64,000 nt of DNA, taken from Gyrodactylus bullatarudis (taxonomy: Eukaryota; Platyhelminthes; Monogenea; Gyrodactylidea; Gyrodactylidae). Made by a program: the position numbers and the translations under genes. A model generated the notes under the pieces. That model was given only the letters and a program-made list of their open reading frames with translations, searched no databases and was not told the origin of the DNA. Shown piece by piece: positions 19,501-32,300 of the stretch (within the stretch, counting starts at the first letter, position 1; every line of letters begins with the position of its first letter). The stretch lies in contig SSNU01000202.1 of NCBI GenBank assembly GCA_012064415.1, positions 72,211 through 136,210 on the forward strand, given 5' to 3'.

Positions 19501-22500
19501 TCTTTTAGTAACCCATTCAGAATATATACTTTCACTGATTTGAGAAAAAAATGTATATTTTGGAAAAATTTTGAGACATTTTGACGCGTTTTTTTCAAAC
19601 TTTGTGTTAAAAATTTCTGTTGATTTGAGAGTGTCAAAGGAATCAAAATTTATTTTTCTTGATCACCAGATCAGTGAAATTTCACTTGGGGTCCTATCTT
19701 ATTTTACACTTGCAAAAGAATCATTTTCATACCAGGAAGTATGTAACAAAATCTAAAGTTGGAAATAATGAAATTTCATTTATAGTCACCCTTTTGTTCT
19801 CCTATATAAAGCAGAAGAAAGTATCATAGAATTAAAATATCCCCTTCTTTTTTGATAAACGAAATTTCACTTTGAAGAAGAAGGGAAATTTTCACTTATT
19901 AATCACGTAAAAAATCTAGAGAACGCAGAAAAAGAAAATTAGAGTAAAAAGCATCCTCTTCCCATATATAAATTTCCCTCTTCTCATTTAAGGAGTGAGG
20001 AAGTGAGCGAGAAGTAAGGACCTACCTTGCTCTCTCTATTTTTTTTGTGACCATCTCACATTCTCTGCCCTTCTTTTACTGTTCCATCTCTATTCCCAAG
20101 ATGAATATATAAATTTTCGTATATACTTTGTCTGAGGATTTGTTATACTATCATTTTCTGAGACTTTTGATACATCTACTCTCTTATTTTCTTTTGGATA
20201 TTTCTGGACTATAACTCAAAAGGGCATATTTCTCGTAAAATAATTACAAAATTCTACCAATAAGAATTTTATCTGAAATAATACTTATTATGAAGTGAAG
20301 GCCTGTGGGAATGTGCTTTAACAGCAATAAATTACATACTTTTCTCGACTATCAGTGCGTTTAGTTAAGAGAGAATAAGATCGGCTAATTCTTATTGAAA
20401 AATTGGTAATTTACTCTATCGAGCTGATAAAGACAAACAATCGGGGAAAATACTCAGAATTTATATAAAACAATTCTATAAATGAGATTCTAATTGAAAT
20501 TCTTTTGATCCCATTTAAAAAAACTCGATTTTCTTTGAATTTTCCATCTACTCATGGGTATATAAAAACCAAATCTCATATCTCAAATATAGAAATAATC
20601 TAGTAAATCGGTTACGAGGTTTTCGAAAAATTTTCAACTATAAAAAAATCTTGAACGGATAGTTTGAGGAATTTCGCATCAATTGAGCTATTTATCCCAT
20701 CTCTAACTTATTCCATTTTTTCCCAAGGCGTCAGCAAATAGGTTTAAAAAAAACGCTCTAAATATTTTAAAAATATTTGACTTGATTTTCGAAAAATCAC
20801 CCTTCTTCAAGTAACTTTGGTTAAAATCAGTGAAAAGCTATCTTTATGAATTATACCAAATTTTGTAGTTTAATAAATTTCCTTTCTAATGGGGGGGGGG
20901 AGTATTTTGAGTATCTTTCAGGTCAAATTATCACTCAAGAAAGTGTTGTGTTCCACTGGTGCAGGTTTAATCATGTTACCGTGAATAATACATTAAATAA
21001 TAATAATAAATAATTATTTGACTCTCTTATAGAATTGACCTTTGTTTATTCGATTTCTTACATCTAAAGTTGATTGATATGAAGTTGGGAATCTATGATT
21101 TTTACAGAAATCTCGATATTTTCATCAAGAATTCGAATTTGCCAAAGATTTTCTGGAATCCTACTCATGCTGCCCACTTTCACCATTTGAAGAAAAAAAT
21201 CTGAAAAAATTATTATTAATTTGAAAAATATGGTCATTTTTCGAATTCCCATTTGACGCCAAAATTTCATTTTTTCGAACTTTGAGCTGAAATTTTTTGG
21301 TGTTTTGAAAGTGGGAGGCTGAAAGAGTTTTTTCAGGATTAAGATTAGACGAGAAAATCAATTCAACTGAATCTGATCTAATGCTTAACCTTATTATCGT
21401 TTGGGAGCGGAATTTCGTTTTTTTAAATCATTTTCACTGCTTGAAAATCAATGATATTTTTCAATAATTCAAAATCTCTCGAGAATGGGTTAACTGTCGA
21501 TAACTTGACGGTGCTAGTCAGCTTTCTTGTCTAATCTTAATCCTGAAAAACTCTTTCAGCCTCCCACTTTCAAATCAACAAAAATTTTCAGCTCAAAGTT
21601 CTAAAAAATGGGATTTTGGCGTCAAATGGGAATTCGAAAAATGACCATATTTTTCAAATTAATAATAATTTTTTCAGATTTTTTTTCTTCAAATGGTGAA
21701 AGTGGGCAGCATGAGTAGGATTCCAGAAAATCTTTGGCAAATTCGAATTCTTGATGAAAATATCGAGATTTCTGTAAAAATCATAGATTCCCAACTTCAT
21801 ATCAATTAGCTTTAGGTGTGAGAAGACAATCTCCATCAAGTTAGATTTCATATGGATATAGTAATTACCTGTGACGACACTTTGGTAGTACGTTTACTGT
21901 CTAAAAAATGTAAATTCTATATTCTAATTAATTGATTTTAAGTACTTTATACCATTTTCAAAATAATACTTTCATAATAATACTAAAAATAAGAAAAATT
22001 CAGGCTTTTTAGATCTTGAAAAAATTTAGTTATTATTCTTTTTTTTAACATTTAATTTATGAAACCCAAACTTTATTTTGAAGTAAATACATGAGTAATA
22101 CTGCGGCAATAACAGATAAAATCTCTACTGACATATGAGTTGGTTAAAAAAGCTTGCTTTTTAGTAAAAAAATTTGATTGGAGCACAAGAATTTTAAAGA
22201 AAGAAAGCGTTTGAACCTCCCACCTGTTTCTAATATCACTACTATTGTGGTGTATCTATCTATGGCTTCGTTTCAGAATTCTATTATAAAAATAGATACA
22301 GTATTTATCACTTTTGTATTAAAATCTTCTTATGGTTTCCGCCTAGAACTAAACGGTGATTATTTGCGTGAAACGATTTTTTCATTTTGTTCAAAAATAA
22401 TTTTAGTATCATGTGGTGTTACTCTTACGAGAATCACTCATAGTCTGAATGTTTTTTATTTCGGTTATAATAATAAATTAAAAGACAATGAATATTGAGT

Positions 22501-23115
22501 AATAGCTTACCAGGATTAATTTTAATATAATGACACGCATACAATAAAATAGACAGCAGAAACAATGAAATAAAGCTCGATCACATATTTTTCTGTCACG
22601 CATATCATTTGAGTTCATTCGTCAGGTTCAAAGTTTATCCAAGGAGCGTTGAATTCATTCGAGAATTTTCTATTGAGTTGTCTTAACACATGGCTGAGTT
22701 ATTTTCTAATCCTTGAATAATTCAAAATGTATTTCTGTTAGACCAAATAAAAAAACTGATTAATTTTCAATTTTTAGGCAAGAATTTCGAAGTATTCCTC
22801 CTGAGTGTCATCTACTTTTGGCCCTACTTCTTCGGCTATGGTCTTATATTTGGCCTGATAATCGGAGTTTTATCTCGTTACCAAGGCTTGGAGATGATAT
22901 TTTCCTCCCTTATCTATCCAATTCTGATAATTGGAGTTATTAATGTGCCCTGGGATCGTATGAAACTTCAGACAGCCAAGGGTCAAATAACCTGGTCGAA
23001 GCCAATGAGAATTATCGTGACCCTGACAACTAAGCCTGCCCTTTGGGTCTCAAATAAATCCCTCCGCCTTTTAATGTCAATTATGAATTATTTATACAAT
23101 TTAAAATATTCGTAA
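16570..23115 (+). CDS. EI24: EI24-like ER membrane protein (etoposide-induced 2.4)
   Basis: Exons 16570-17115, 17183-17386, 17450-17570 and 22778-23115 join in frame to 402 codons plus a start (human EI24 340). Matches to the family are the N-terminal VETFNCLIDIQHGVRDF, a basic coiled region, several hydrophobic segments, the signature YSCYAFEYLW, and FEVFLLSVIYFWPYFFGYG. EI24 is a multi-pass ER protein needed for autophagy and p53-linked growth control in vertebrates. Intron 1 is 67 nt. Intron 2 is a 63-nt GC-AG intron with donor CAA|GCAAGT; a GT donor 4 nt downstream would break the frame. Intron 3 is 5.2 kb and full of repeats. The ORF has no AUG of its own at the conserved N terminus, and NDOR1 ends 122 bp upstream on the same strand, so the two may form an operon resolved by trans-splicing. 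Confidence 0.85.
18746..19072 (-). other. Tyr/Asn-rich open frame in EI24 intron
   Basis: A 108-codon minus-strand frame with a Y/N-rich first half (YYFNNSDYYNNHYYFYDPYS) and a basic end (ARRQHSQVASEQRYSQ). The end is repeated in inverted orientation at 19123-19236 with mostly conservative changes. Possibly a fragment of a dispersed protein-coding repeat; not recognised. Confidence 0.3.
18812..19236. repeat. Inverted repeat, about 114-bp arms
   Basis: Arms 18812-18925 and 19123-19236 are inverse copies with roughly 90% identity by eye. Both keep the same open frame, and both have a T-rich tract ending in an AG acceptor-like site just before the ATAGACCA stretch. Confidence 0.7.
19339..19427 (-). 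repeat. SINE body fragment
   Basis: Inverse of the 3' part of the SINE at 10032-10302, with several substitutions, so older than the copies near 10 kb. Confidence 0.65.
20960..21907 (+). mobile_element. SINE copy split by a MITE
   Basis: SINE body at about 20960-21063 (accgtgaataat, then tttgactctcttatagaattg) resumes at 21814 (ggtgtgagaagacaatctcc) and ends near 21907. The tRNA/hammerhead head is not recognisable. Confidence 0.65.
21064..21813. mobile_element. Palindromic MITE with TA target duplication
   Basis: Ends AAGTTGATTGATATGAAG and, inverted, AAGCTAATTGATATGAAG. Most of the 750 bp folds back on itself. It interrupts the SINE exactly between acatcta and ggtgtg. The empty site acatctaggtgtg is seen at 10 kb, which shows a TA duplication as for Tc1/mariner-type elements. 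It encodes no transposase. Confidence 0.75.
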
Positions 23116-23750
23116 TGTATGAAGATATCTATTTTTACAGTTTCTATCTCCTTCACACATTTGGGATATATATTTTGAATGAATGAAACTATTTTTTAAC
23201 TAGAGAAAATATAATGCATAAAGTTATTTTTATTATTACTTGCTTATTGTCGGAATTTTCGTTCAATTTTTAATAGGCTTTGGGGTAGGAGATATTTTTA
23301 AAATTATCGTACAACTCTTTGATCAAAGTGTTGAGATAGTGTTGTTATCTTTTATTAATCTTATAAAAAATTTGATGGGTTTTAGAAGTCTCATAAAAAA
23401 TGAGGTCAATTTATTGAGGAATGCCTACAAAAATACTTGACACAAATATTATTCAAACAAAATTTTGGTCCAAAGTTTGACGCTGATCACGAATCTGACC
23501 ATAAAATAATGCTAGAGCGCCCACGAGCTGAGATATTAGCCAAAACACAAATTTGCACAGAATTTGATCAGACTATCACTTTAATTATTTTATTTTTTCC
23601 GGTAATAATTATTGATTCCGTGAATGATATAACGAGCTTCTCAATTGAAGTTGAAATCCAAGCATATTGTATTTTTATCTCTCTTAATTCAAAAGCCCGA
23701 TCTTTGGTAAAAATATCAATCAATAGAGAAACCAGCAGCTAATCGTATAA
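23116..23750. other. Intergenic, no recognised gene
   Basis: Open frames of 66 and 101 codons (23240-23440, 23437-23742) overlap each other and show no motif I know. They are probably chance. Confidence 0.4.
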
Positions 23751-24108
23751 TCAATTTTCTTCAATTAACCCTCGCTCTATAGAAATAAGAATACTTACAA
23801 GTACGCCAAATGGTGTCGGAACCTGATTACAAACATCTGTAGCAATTTCCATGACCTTTTCGATTCAAAGACCTTGGAAAAATACGGCATCTTCCTCTCT
23901 TGACCTCTTGATGTTTTTTACCAAGTGGTTTTATATCAGATACATTCATAAGAGAGTAATTAGTTGTATCGCTCTCTCTGGTTCAACTTCATCAGTGCTT
24001 TGCTAAGTTGGCGAAGAAAATTCTTTTATTTCCCTATAAATGCATTAGGCCATTTGATTGTAAGCGGCTATATAAAGTCTTTCTAAAATACAGCAAGGGA
24101 TCATTTTC

Positions 24109-25076
24109 TTACAAATCTCTTACCAACTTATCCAACACATCGACTGCACCCTTTGTTTTGTTATAATATGATATGATTTCTGGAGGTGATCCTACATAAT
24201 CTGGTTTGTTTAGTATACTATTTAGAAAGACTAATGGTTTGTTCTTCTTTGCTGCATATTTCATCAGTTTTGTTTTTATGGAACACATATTTTTTCTCTC
24301 CAGCAGTTGCATTATTCTTTTGAAATTTAATTGGTTAAAATTTTCAATGTACCCACGATGGAGTTTTGTTTTCCATCAAATACTTGGCCAGATCCATCGA
24401 AGTGCAAAAATTAGTACAGATTATTGTGCGACCTTTACTCAGAAAGGGATAGGTTAGTTCTTTCACAATCCTCATTCCTTGATTCTTATCTTGAGAATTA
24501 CCTTCTTTTCCTATGTATATTTGGGCGTTCATCAAGTAAAAGTTAGTGGCATCAACAACCATCTTCTGACCACAGTTCTGAAAGCTGGGCGTTTCTTGTC
24601 ACTCCGAAAAATAACAAAATTCCTATCCAAACCTTTAGCTCTTCTAAATTCAAAAGTCTAGAAGTAGAATCAGCGAATTTTATCAACTTAGTGTTCACCA
24701 AAATGCTTTCCAAATCTTGATCAGTAATGAGTTGAGAGAAAAAATCTATTTCATCTAAGCCCTACTTTGCTTTACCCTTGATGCCAGTTTTGAAGTTGTT
24801 TCATATGTTGTTGGAAGTAGTTTTAGCAGTTCTCGTAGTTGTAGAATATGCACATTTTAAAAATAAATTCTGAGATTGAGTAAAAATAGATTGTTCATCC
24901 TCAGATTCATCTGAAGAGTAGCTCTCTTGCATTGTGCAGTCCTCTTCACTTGAACTCATTGGATCATGATTTTCATCTACGGAAAAATCGTGATCAGAAA
25001 GAGCAATCTTTCGAAAGGTTTTGTTTGCTTTAATTATACCAATAAATGTTTGATTGAGGGAAAAAAAGGATCTCAT
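24109..25076 (-). pseudogene. piggyBac-type transposase, decayed
   Basis: Minus strand. An acidic N terminus (SSSEEDCTMQESYSSDESED) is followed by FFSQLITDQDLESILVNTK and ELKVWIGILLFFG, the start of the DDE_Tnp_1_7 region. The middle catalytic part is missing. Then come CTNFCTSMDLAKYLMENKTP and EIISYYNKTKGAVDVLDKLV, the last with the YYN-TK--VD--D motif. Several frame breaks make it inactive. It could be the source family of the TTAA MITEs here, though that is not shown. Confidence 0.75.
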
Positions 25077-26322
25077 ATATGTATTGAAACAACTCTATAA
25101 AATTTATGGTGTCGGATCCGAGAAAATGAAGGAGAATTTTTGCAAAATCACTATCAGACTTACAAGTAAAAGTTTTCTCATTCTTTAGTCGAGCATTAAA
25201 CTGACCTTCATACTTTTTTAACAGGGTTAGTCTAGAGTAGGCTACGGTGAAATTTTTAACCTCATATTAGGACCAACTTTTCTGATAAAACCATCAACTC
25301 TAAGCATTATTTTGTATTAAAAATTATTAAATCGCCACTCAATTTTCAATGAATTTTTACTACGCATTCACTAAAATCCGGAATATCTTGTCCATTCAAT
25401 GGATTTCTTAATTTTTATCTTCAAAAATAGTAATCTTATCATCAAGAGGGGATTCATGATTAATTTCGTTATTTTATCATGTCCGTGGGATATTGTAGGA
25501 AAAATGGGCAATAACATTATGGAGAATGACTTTCACGCTTAAAATTATGCAAAACATGATCTGAGTACTGAAATTTATCAGAAAAGTAAGTCCTCTCGTG
25601 AGTTGTTCGGAGAAAAAAAATTTCGCCCAAGTCTAGTCTAGAGTGATTGAGAGTAAATAAAGCTATATTATAATATTTATCACCTACTCAAGTTAAAATG
25701 AGTGGAATAACTTGAAATCTTTATTAATATTATATACCTTTTATTCATTCAGATATTTTTATTTTTAGAAAAATAAGGTTATTAAGGTTTTATAATACAA
25801 GGAATATTCACAAGGTATTATATATCATAATAATAACTGATGTTTCATGATAACAATGGTTTTTTTTAAATAAAACAAATTTCCCTTTGCCTGGGAAGGT
25901 CCTTTTCGATTGTAATATCGATTGTATATACCTGTATGAAATACAGTTCTTTGTGTGTGCCTCTTGATTCTTCTTCCAAATTAATATTAAAATATCAATA
26001 ATAATCAAAGTAATTCTTCAATTTAATGTACAGAAATTCTGATCGTTAAATATTGGAATAATTTTACACTTATGATGTTGAGTAAAATTTCATTATTTCG
26101 CCAATAAGGATAAAACTTTGAATTTTCAAAAAACCGTGAAATATTCAATATAATTTCAAATTTTGAATTCATTGTTAATCTTTCAATAATTAGAAATTTA
26201 AAATTTTGAGAGAAGAAATAAATAAATAAACTGTTTTTTAGGGATGTTTTTTCGGTGGGATATAAATTTGGAAACATTTAGGATTGCATTTTGTGTTGCT
26301 GGGCATGGGATGAGAGAAGTAT
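25077..26322. other. Intergenic between piggyBac relic and PDE1 stop
   Basis: Contains one copy (about 25240-25395) of a dispersed repeat that recurs in the same orientation at about 47630-47815 in a PDE1 intron. Nothing else recognised. Confidence 0.45.
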
Positions 26323-29300
26323 TTATTCCGGTAAGACTTCAGTTTCTGCTTTCTCTTTCCATTTGAGTTTGTTCTTCTTAATCTCTTCTATCCAAGGAGT
26401 CTCAAAGAGCTTCTTATCTACAATAAAAATAATCATAGCCATGAAAAAATGTATTGGGTAATGTGATTTTTCAAAAATAATTTCTTTCCCCAATGAGAAA
26501 GAAACGCCAATATACTGTTTTTAGAAGATCAGAAAAACAATGACACAAGTTGATTTCTAAGAAGATCCATTTTAAATCATGGAGAATACTAAAATTTGCA
26601 TTTTTGGTATTTCTTGACGTTCCAAAAAAGGCTGCTTGATGAAATGAAAAAAAAATTTCTTCATTGTGGAATATTTATGATGAAATTTATGCAAATTATT
26701 TTCCCATTCAATAAAATCAAAAATGATAATTGCTTCATTTTCTCACATCCAAGAGCCGATGGAAAATTATTAAGAAATCTCAAATAATTGATAAGTTTTA
26801 AATAATTAAAAAATGAATTTTTTCTACTAAAATCGATTAAAATCTAAATTTTGAGCAATTTGAATGAAGTATTAAATAGAAATAGGTTCGTAAGATATTT
26901 TCAATCAGCACTGCATACTTTAGTAAAAAATTCCGATCAATTTGGGATATGTTGAAGATGTTTGGGAAAATGTGATTTTAGGGTATCAGAAAATTAAAAA
27001 ATGGCATTTTCTAAGTTAGATCTGACAGATTCGCATTGCAGCCGAAACATTTGAAAAAATTGACTCGCCCTAATCAAGAATAAATAATGAAGTATAATTT
27101 TAGTCTATTATTGAATAATAAAGATTAATTTCAATTGAAGATTTTTGATAACTGAAAAAGAAATCTAATTGGGCGTTGCTGCGAAAATTAATTCGAAATC
27201 GTTACCTAGCCAAGCATTTTTTTGAGGATTTCAAATTTTAATTTTTAAAACCCAATATATCCATTTGATAAATTGAAGTTTAATGTAGGTTTACACAAAA
27301 TTCAATTTCTGGACGAATTGATGTTTAAATTGAAGCCCAAAATGAAAACTTCTATTGGTGATATTTTTGGCGAAATAGTTAAATCAGAAATAAAATTGAA
27401 GAGAGTCAGGCTAAAAGTGTCTCATCCATTAAAGATTGAGATTTTTGTAAAAATGATAGATTGCCTCAAATAGTATTTAGTTTTAGTTAAATTGATGACT
27501 TACCGCTGTTGGTATCTTCAGGCGTCTTTTGTTCTTCCTTATCCTCAAGAATGAAAACTTCAAGGACTTCACTGAGGATTCTGAAGCTTGGCTCCACAAT
27601 AAATTCGATAAATCCTGAAATAAGAATAGTTATTATAATGCGATCAGTATGATGAATAATTAATAATCAACAGTTTTACTCTTATAGTGTTGCAAATCAT
27701 GAAAGTAGAACATGAATCTAATCTCTTAGCTCTGACAGGATTTTCATCTCAAAGAAAGAGATTTTATACGCACGTACATATTGTTTTCTTTTTGCAAGTG
27801 AAGAAGCATCAACAGAACATAATAAATATTCCCTTTGCATCTTAATTTGAGAAAAGATGAAATGTCCCTCAAATGTTAGATCAGGTGGGGGAAAAAGTAG
27901 AACAAGATTGAATAATTAAACACACACAGAATGGTGAAATAAATGAGACAAGATAGAATATATATATATTTCCCATCTTTCTATTTTTTCATCTCCCTGA
28001 GTAAGAGTAAAGAAATTCTTCTCTCCCAGCAAAAGAGCACTTTTCTCTGTCGGATATTATCCCTCCATTAGTTGTATAGATGCTGAAATCGATTTCTCAG
28101 GGATAGAAAATCATTTGCATTGAATTGAAAGAGGCTAACGACTATGCATAAATTGCGATAATCGAATTCAACTATCTGAAAGTGGACAATGAATGGCTTT
28201 CGTCCAGTCCCTCTATGAATAATGCTTCGAAAACTAAATAGGAAGGGTTTTCTAGTCTCTTTATAACTGTGAAATTAAGCCTTGTAAAATATGATAGATA
28301 TGGAGAGTTGGTCAACTGAAGATTCTCAATAAAGAACGAAACGCATCTTGTGATACATGTTTGGATTGTTTCTTTTACTAGAATTTATACATTAGATACA
28401 CACTGAGGCAAAATGGGCGATTTATCCGCATCAAATTAGAGATAATAAGAGTCATTCCAAGTAACCAAAATAAAATGACTTCTTGAGGACTATGTTCACA
28501 GAATAATTCTTGCATATTACTGGAGTAAAAGCTTGTGAAAATCTTTCATCAATTTATCATCAATTAATCAATCTTTTAACCTGTATTGTAATTTTATTGA
28601 ATAACTAAGATCTGCATCTACTGTATCAACAAAATAGATGTTGATAATTTCTGATTCAATCCAGCGGCTATCAATCAGTTAATCACACTCATGAGTAGTA
28701 AAAAAACAGGGAAAATATTCAGAGATGGTGTACTATAATTAATTTTTGTCACAATTTATGGTAATTTTATTAGAATTATTAGACTGTGAGAAATTGAGGC
28801 TCATAATAATTAAGAAATACTCTCATAAATCAACATTTTTAGAAACGTTTACTGGTCTGAAAATAGGAAGAGAAATTCGTCAATTCAAGTATACAGCCGC
28901 TTCTTTAATTTATTCAAGACTTATATTTTGCTAATCTTAAAAAAAATTCAATATTTTTCTCAGGAGAAAATTCCTTTTCTGAAAAAATACGATCATCCAA
29001 ATTTTCACTTTTTCAATGTTTGAGCTCAAAAATTCTATCGATTTCGAAGATTTATAGCATTCTGATACAAAAATTCTGGATTATCATTCGACAAAGATTT
29101 TGGCCAAAGAAGTTAACATTATTATCTGTGGGAAATCGATCAATTTGAACTTTGCGATCATCACGCTGAGAAATGATCTAAAATTTATAAGTTCAACTTA
29201 TTCTTGGAGATCAAGAGTATCTCTCAACCGCTATTCGAATTATTTATCTAGTGATGATCCTGAATTTCTACTTTATTGTTTGTTTATTTATTTAAAGGAA

Positions 29301-32300
29301 ATACGACTTTGTAAGGGAACTTGCTTGTCAACTTCAATGTAAAGTGAACTACAGAATATCTTACAAAACAGAGTTTGAGACAACGCTAAGAATTATTGAA
29401 AAAAATTACTGCTATAAATAAATAAATATCCAGATCTCTAGTTTTCAATAATTTACCAAACTGGTGATGATACTATGGTAACTGGCATACTGCTGTCAAA
29501 CTCTCTTCAACTTTTGATGGGTTTCTATGATGTGGGAATTGAATTGTAACTCTGTAAACGATAACTTTCTATTTGTCACTAAGAAATTCATTGGAATTCT
29601 AAAATATCTTTCTTTTTTACGTGAAAAAAATTATCAATCGATAATGCCTTGAGGATTAATTCCAGAAATGACTTGTAATGATATTTTTACACAAAAATCT
29701 TTTACTTCGATTTTTTAAATTAATTGTACAAAAATAAAAATATGCAAACCCCAACTAATTCTGAAACTTATGTAGGTTTCATGAAGAATTCTTTCGCTTA
29801 TTTTTATTGATCTTTAGACGTTTTTGCAACAACTGCCGATACTGATATCATCATTAGGAAAAAAGTGCTCAATATTTTCTTTAAAAGGATTTAATACCCG
29901 CAAAACTTTAAAAGGATGTGGAGTTTATCGATATATCTTAGACTTTGATGAAAATATTAGATCTTGACAAGAAAATTGTTATGCTATTGTAAATTACTTT
30001 TATAGCATTATAAATTTGTTACTTTACAAACATGAGTTTTTTACTAAAATTGAAATATTTCTTGAAAAAATTCTTTTGAAATGTTTGTAGTGTTTCCACA
30101 TCATTTTAACCCAGAAAAAATAAAAATAAACTAGATTGGACGAAATTGTCTTTATTTTTGGATTAATATATATTTTTTCGATATCATTTTTGGAATTAAC
30201 CCATTTTAGAATAAAGAATCATAAAGTCTAATTGCACCTCGAAAAACTTGCGAAATTCAATAATTAGGTTAACATTTGGTAATGTACAAAATCTGAGAAT
30301 TCTATTCATAATAAAATCTTTGCTTTTGAGATGTTTTAACCCTGGGGTCCCCATTCCTATTGATTTTCCTATGACATTTTTGCCATTTCCAGTGCGAGGG
30401 TTAATCTGAGAGTCAGAATTTTTCTGAAAGCTAATTTCAAAATTAAAACTGGCTGGGATTTGAACTCTGGATGTAATATTTAATAATTAATTTAAGGTGG
30501 GCACCATACCACATTTTTTTAGGCTGAGAATTTTCGCCATTTTATTATCATGATAAAATTTCAATTCAATCTTGGTGATTTCGAATTGCGTTCAAATTAG
30601 GATCCAGCAGAGTCAGAACGAGAATAAATCTTTATAAATTTTTATTGCATAAGACCGATTGTACAAATAAAGCTATTGTCTTATATATTTAAAAAATGTT
30701 TGCCATTTAAGAGCCAGAAAAAACTTTTTTAAAGAGAGAAATGGAATTCGATTGCAAGCGTGATTGACACGTGAAGTGATTCCAAAGAGATCTTGCCTTT
30801 TTAGAAGTGCTCTAGATTTTTTTCCCAGCTTGTCACTCCTTCTGGACAGAAATACAATTAAGAAGAAAGATATTCGCCATACATCTGTCACGAAGAATAT
30901 TATTTGAAAAAGGAAACATAGATTAGAATTAGGATGGGAGGAAATTTTTGAGCAAAAGTTTCTATGAGAAAATGACATGGCCATCTTTCTCTCCTTCAAC
31001 AAGATCTTTCTGATTAGATAAACAACATCAATCTAATCAGTCGTAGGAGAGAGATGAGAATAATTAACAGATGGAATCGACTCGAGTATAAGCAATCCAT
31101 CAATAATTATGAAATAAACCTAGTTGAGATGAAGATGAGAGTTTACAATTCAAGAAGCAATGAGTCCCAATGACATTATTGATACTAAAGATATCCAGAA
31201 GCATTTGATTTAGTGTTGAAAATTTTGTCTGTATCAGTAGGAAAATATTAATTTCTTAAAGGATTTAGAATAAGGGTGAATATTGAGTAATACAGCTTTA
31301 ATTCGACCCGTTCTCATCAGACTATAAAACCGGCTTTATACATAGAATAATGAGACACTAGAAATCCTCTTATTGAATCAATCAGAATTTGAAGCAATCC
31401 TCAGAGGGGGTTAGGGGTTTGAGTTTCTTCTAAAAACTGGACCATCAGAGACTTTTGGGAAGCTGGAATCTTGTTTTGATATTGTGTTTAGTTGATACTC
31501 TAATTTCTTAGAAGGCAAGACTTCAGCTGATGATGGATTAAAATCAGGCCATCCTTCAACCGTTGATAAATCATCAATTATTAGAGTAATTGAGGAGGAA
31601 CCATCATCATCTTCAAGAACGATTTTGAATGATAGCCTGACTTTAGTTCCATTATTTTCAGTTATTAATTTTCCATAGTATTTGCAAGACACAATGTATC
31701 TAGAGAAGAATGAATTCATTCCTTTTTATAATAATCTCATCATCTGCTTTTTCTATAGCATGTGAGAAAAAATAGGGGAGATCTATCATGCAGAGAAGAA
31801 GAAGGGGAGAATTAACAAGACTCTCAGAAAGAAAATAAAGAGGAGATGTATTAGAAAACTTTCCTTTATTGTCACCGTATTAAAAGATTGTCTCTCTTTC
31901 AATCCTTATATTTATTATTTACAGAACATGAAGAGATTCTATAAGAAGATGAACAATACAAATGCTAGGTAGAAGAATACTGATCCGAGTCCCACACCTT
32001 TCTTAGGCATATGTCAATCATAATAACTTATTATAAATACGCTTGAAGGAACTAATTGTTTTCAACTGTATACTAACTAATTCGAATTATAGATGAAAAG
32101 TAGAATTAGCTGATATTCTTGACGAGAATATCGTTATTAGCTAGAAAATTTAGTCAAGGATACAGTTATCCGACGAAATTAGTAGAGAGAGGAGATGATA
32201 TCGTTATTGGTGAAGGGGGCAGACGAGATTTCTTATCTAAAGTTTATTTGATTTTACACATTAGAGTATTTGTCTTTTCTTTTTAGATCTTTTTTATCAA

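Larger units (their letters stand above)
17571..22777 (+). other. EI24 intron 3 (5.2 kb)
   Basis: GTGAGT donor at 17571 and tttttag acceptor at 22777. From left to right it holds about 1.1 kb with nothing recognised, an inverted pair of coding-like segments (18.75-19.24 kb), a SINE fragment (19.34 kb), about 1.5 kb of AT-rich sequence with a G10 run near 20.9 kb, a SINE split by a MITE (20.96-21.9 kb), and sequence without recognised content. Confidence 0.75.

Noticed and set aside
20885..20905. G-run as a regulatory quadruplex
   Set aside because: A single G10 tract (as near 42.59 and 62.78 kb) cannot form a standard four-tract quadruplex and is likely slippage.
22178..22498. 106-codon open frame in EI24 intron 3
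   Set aside because: No motif, no splice or repeat context; probably chance, although AT-rich sequence makes long frames uncommon.
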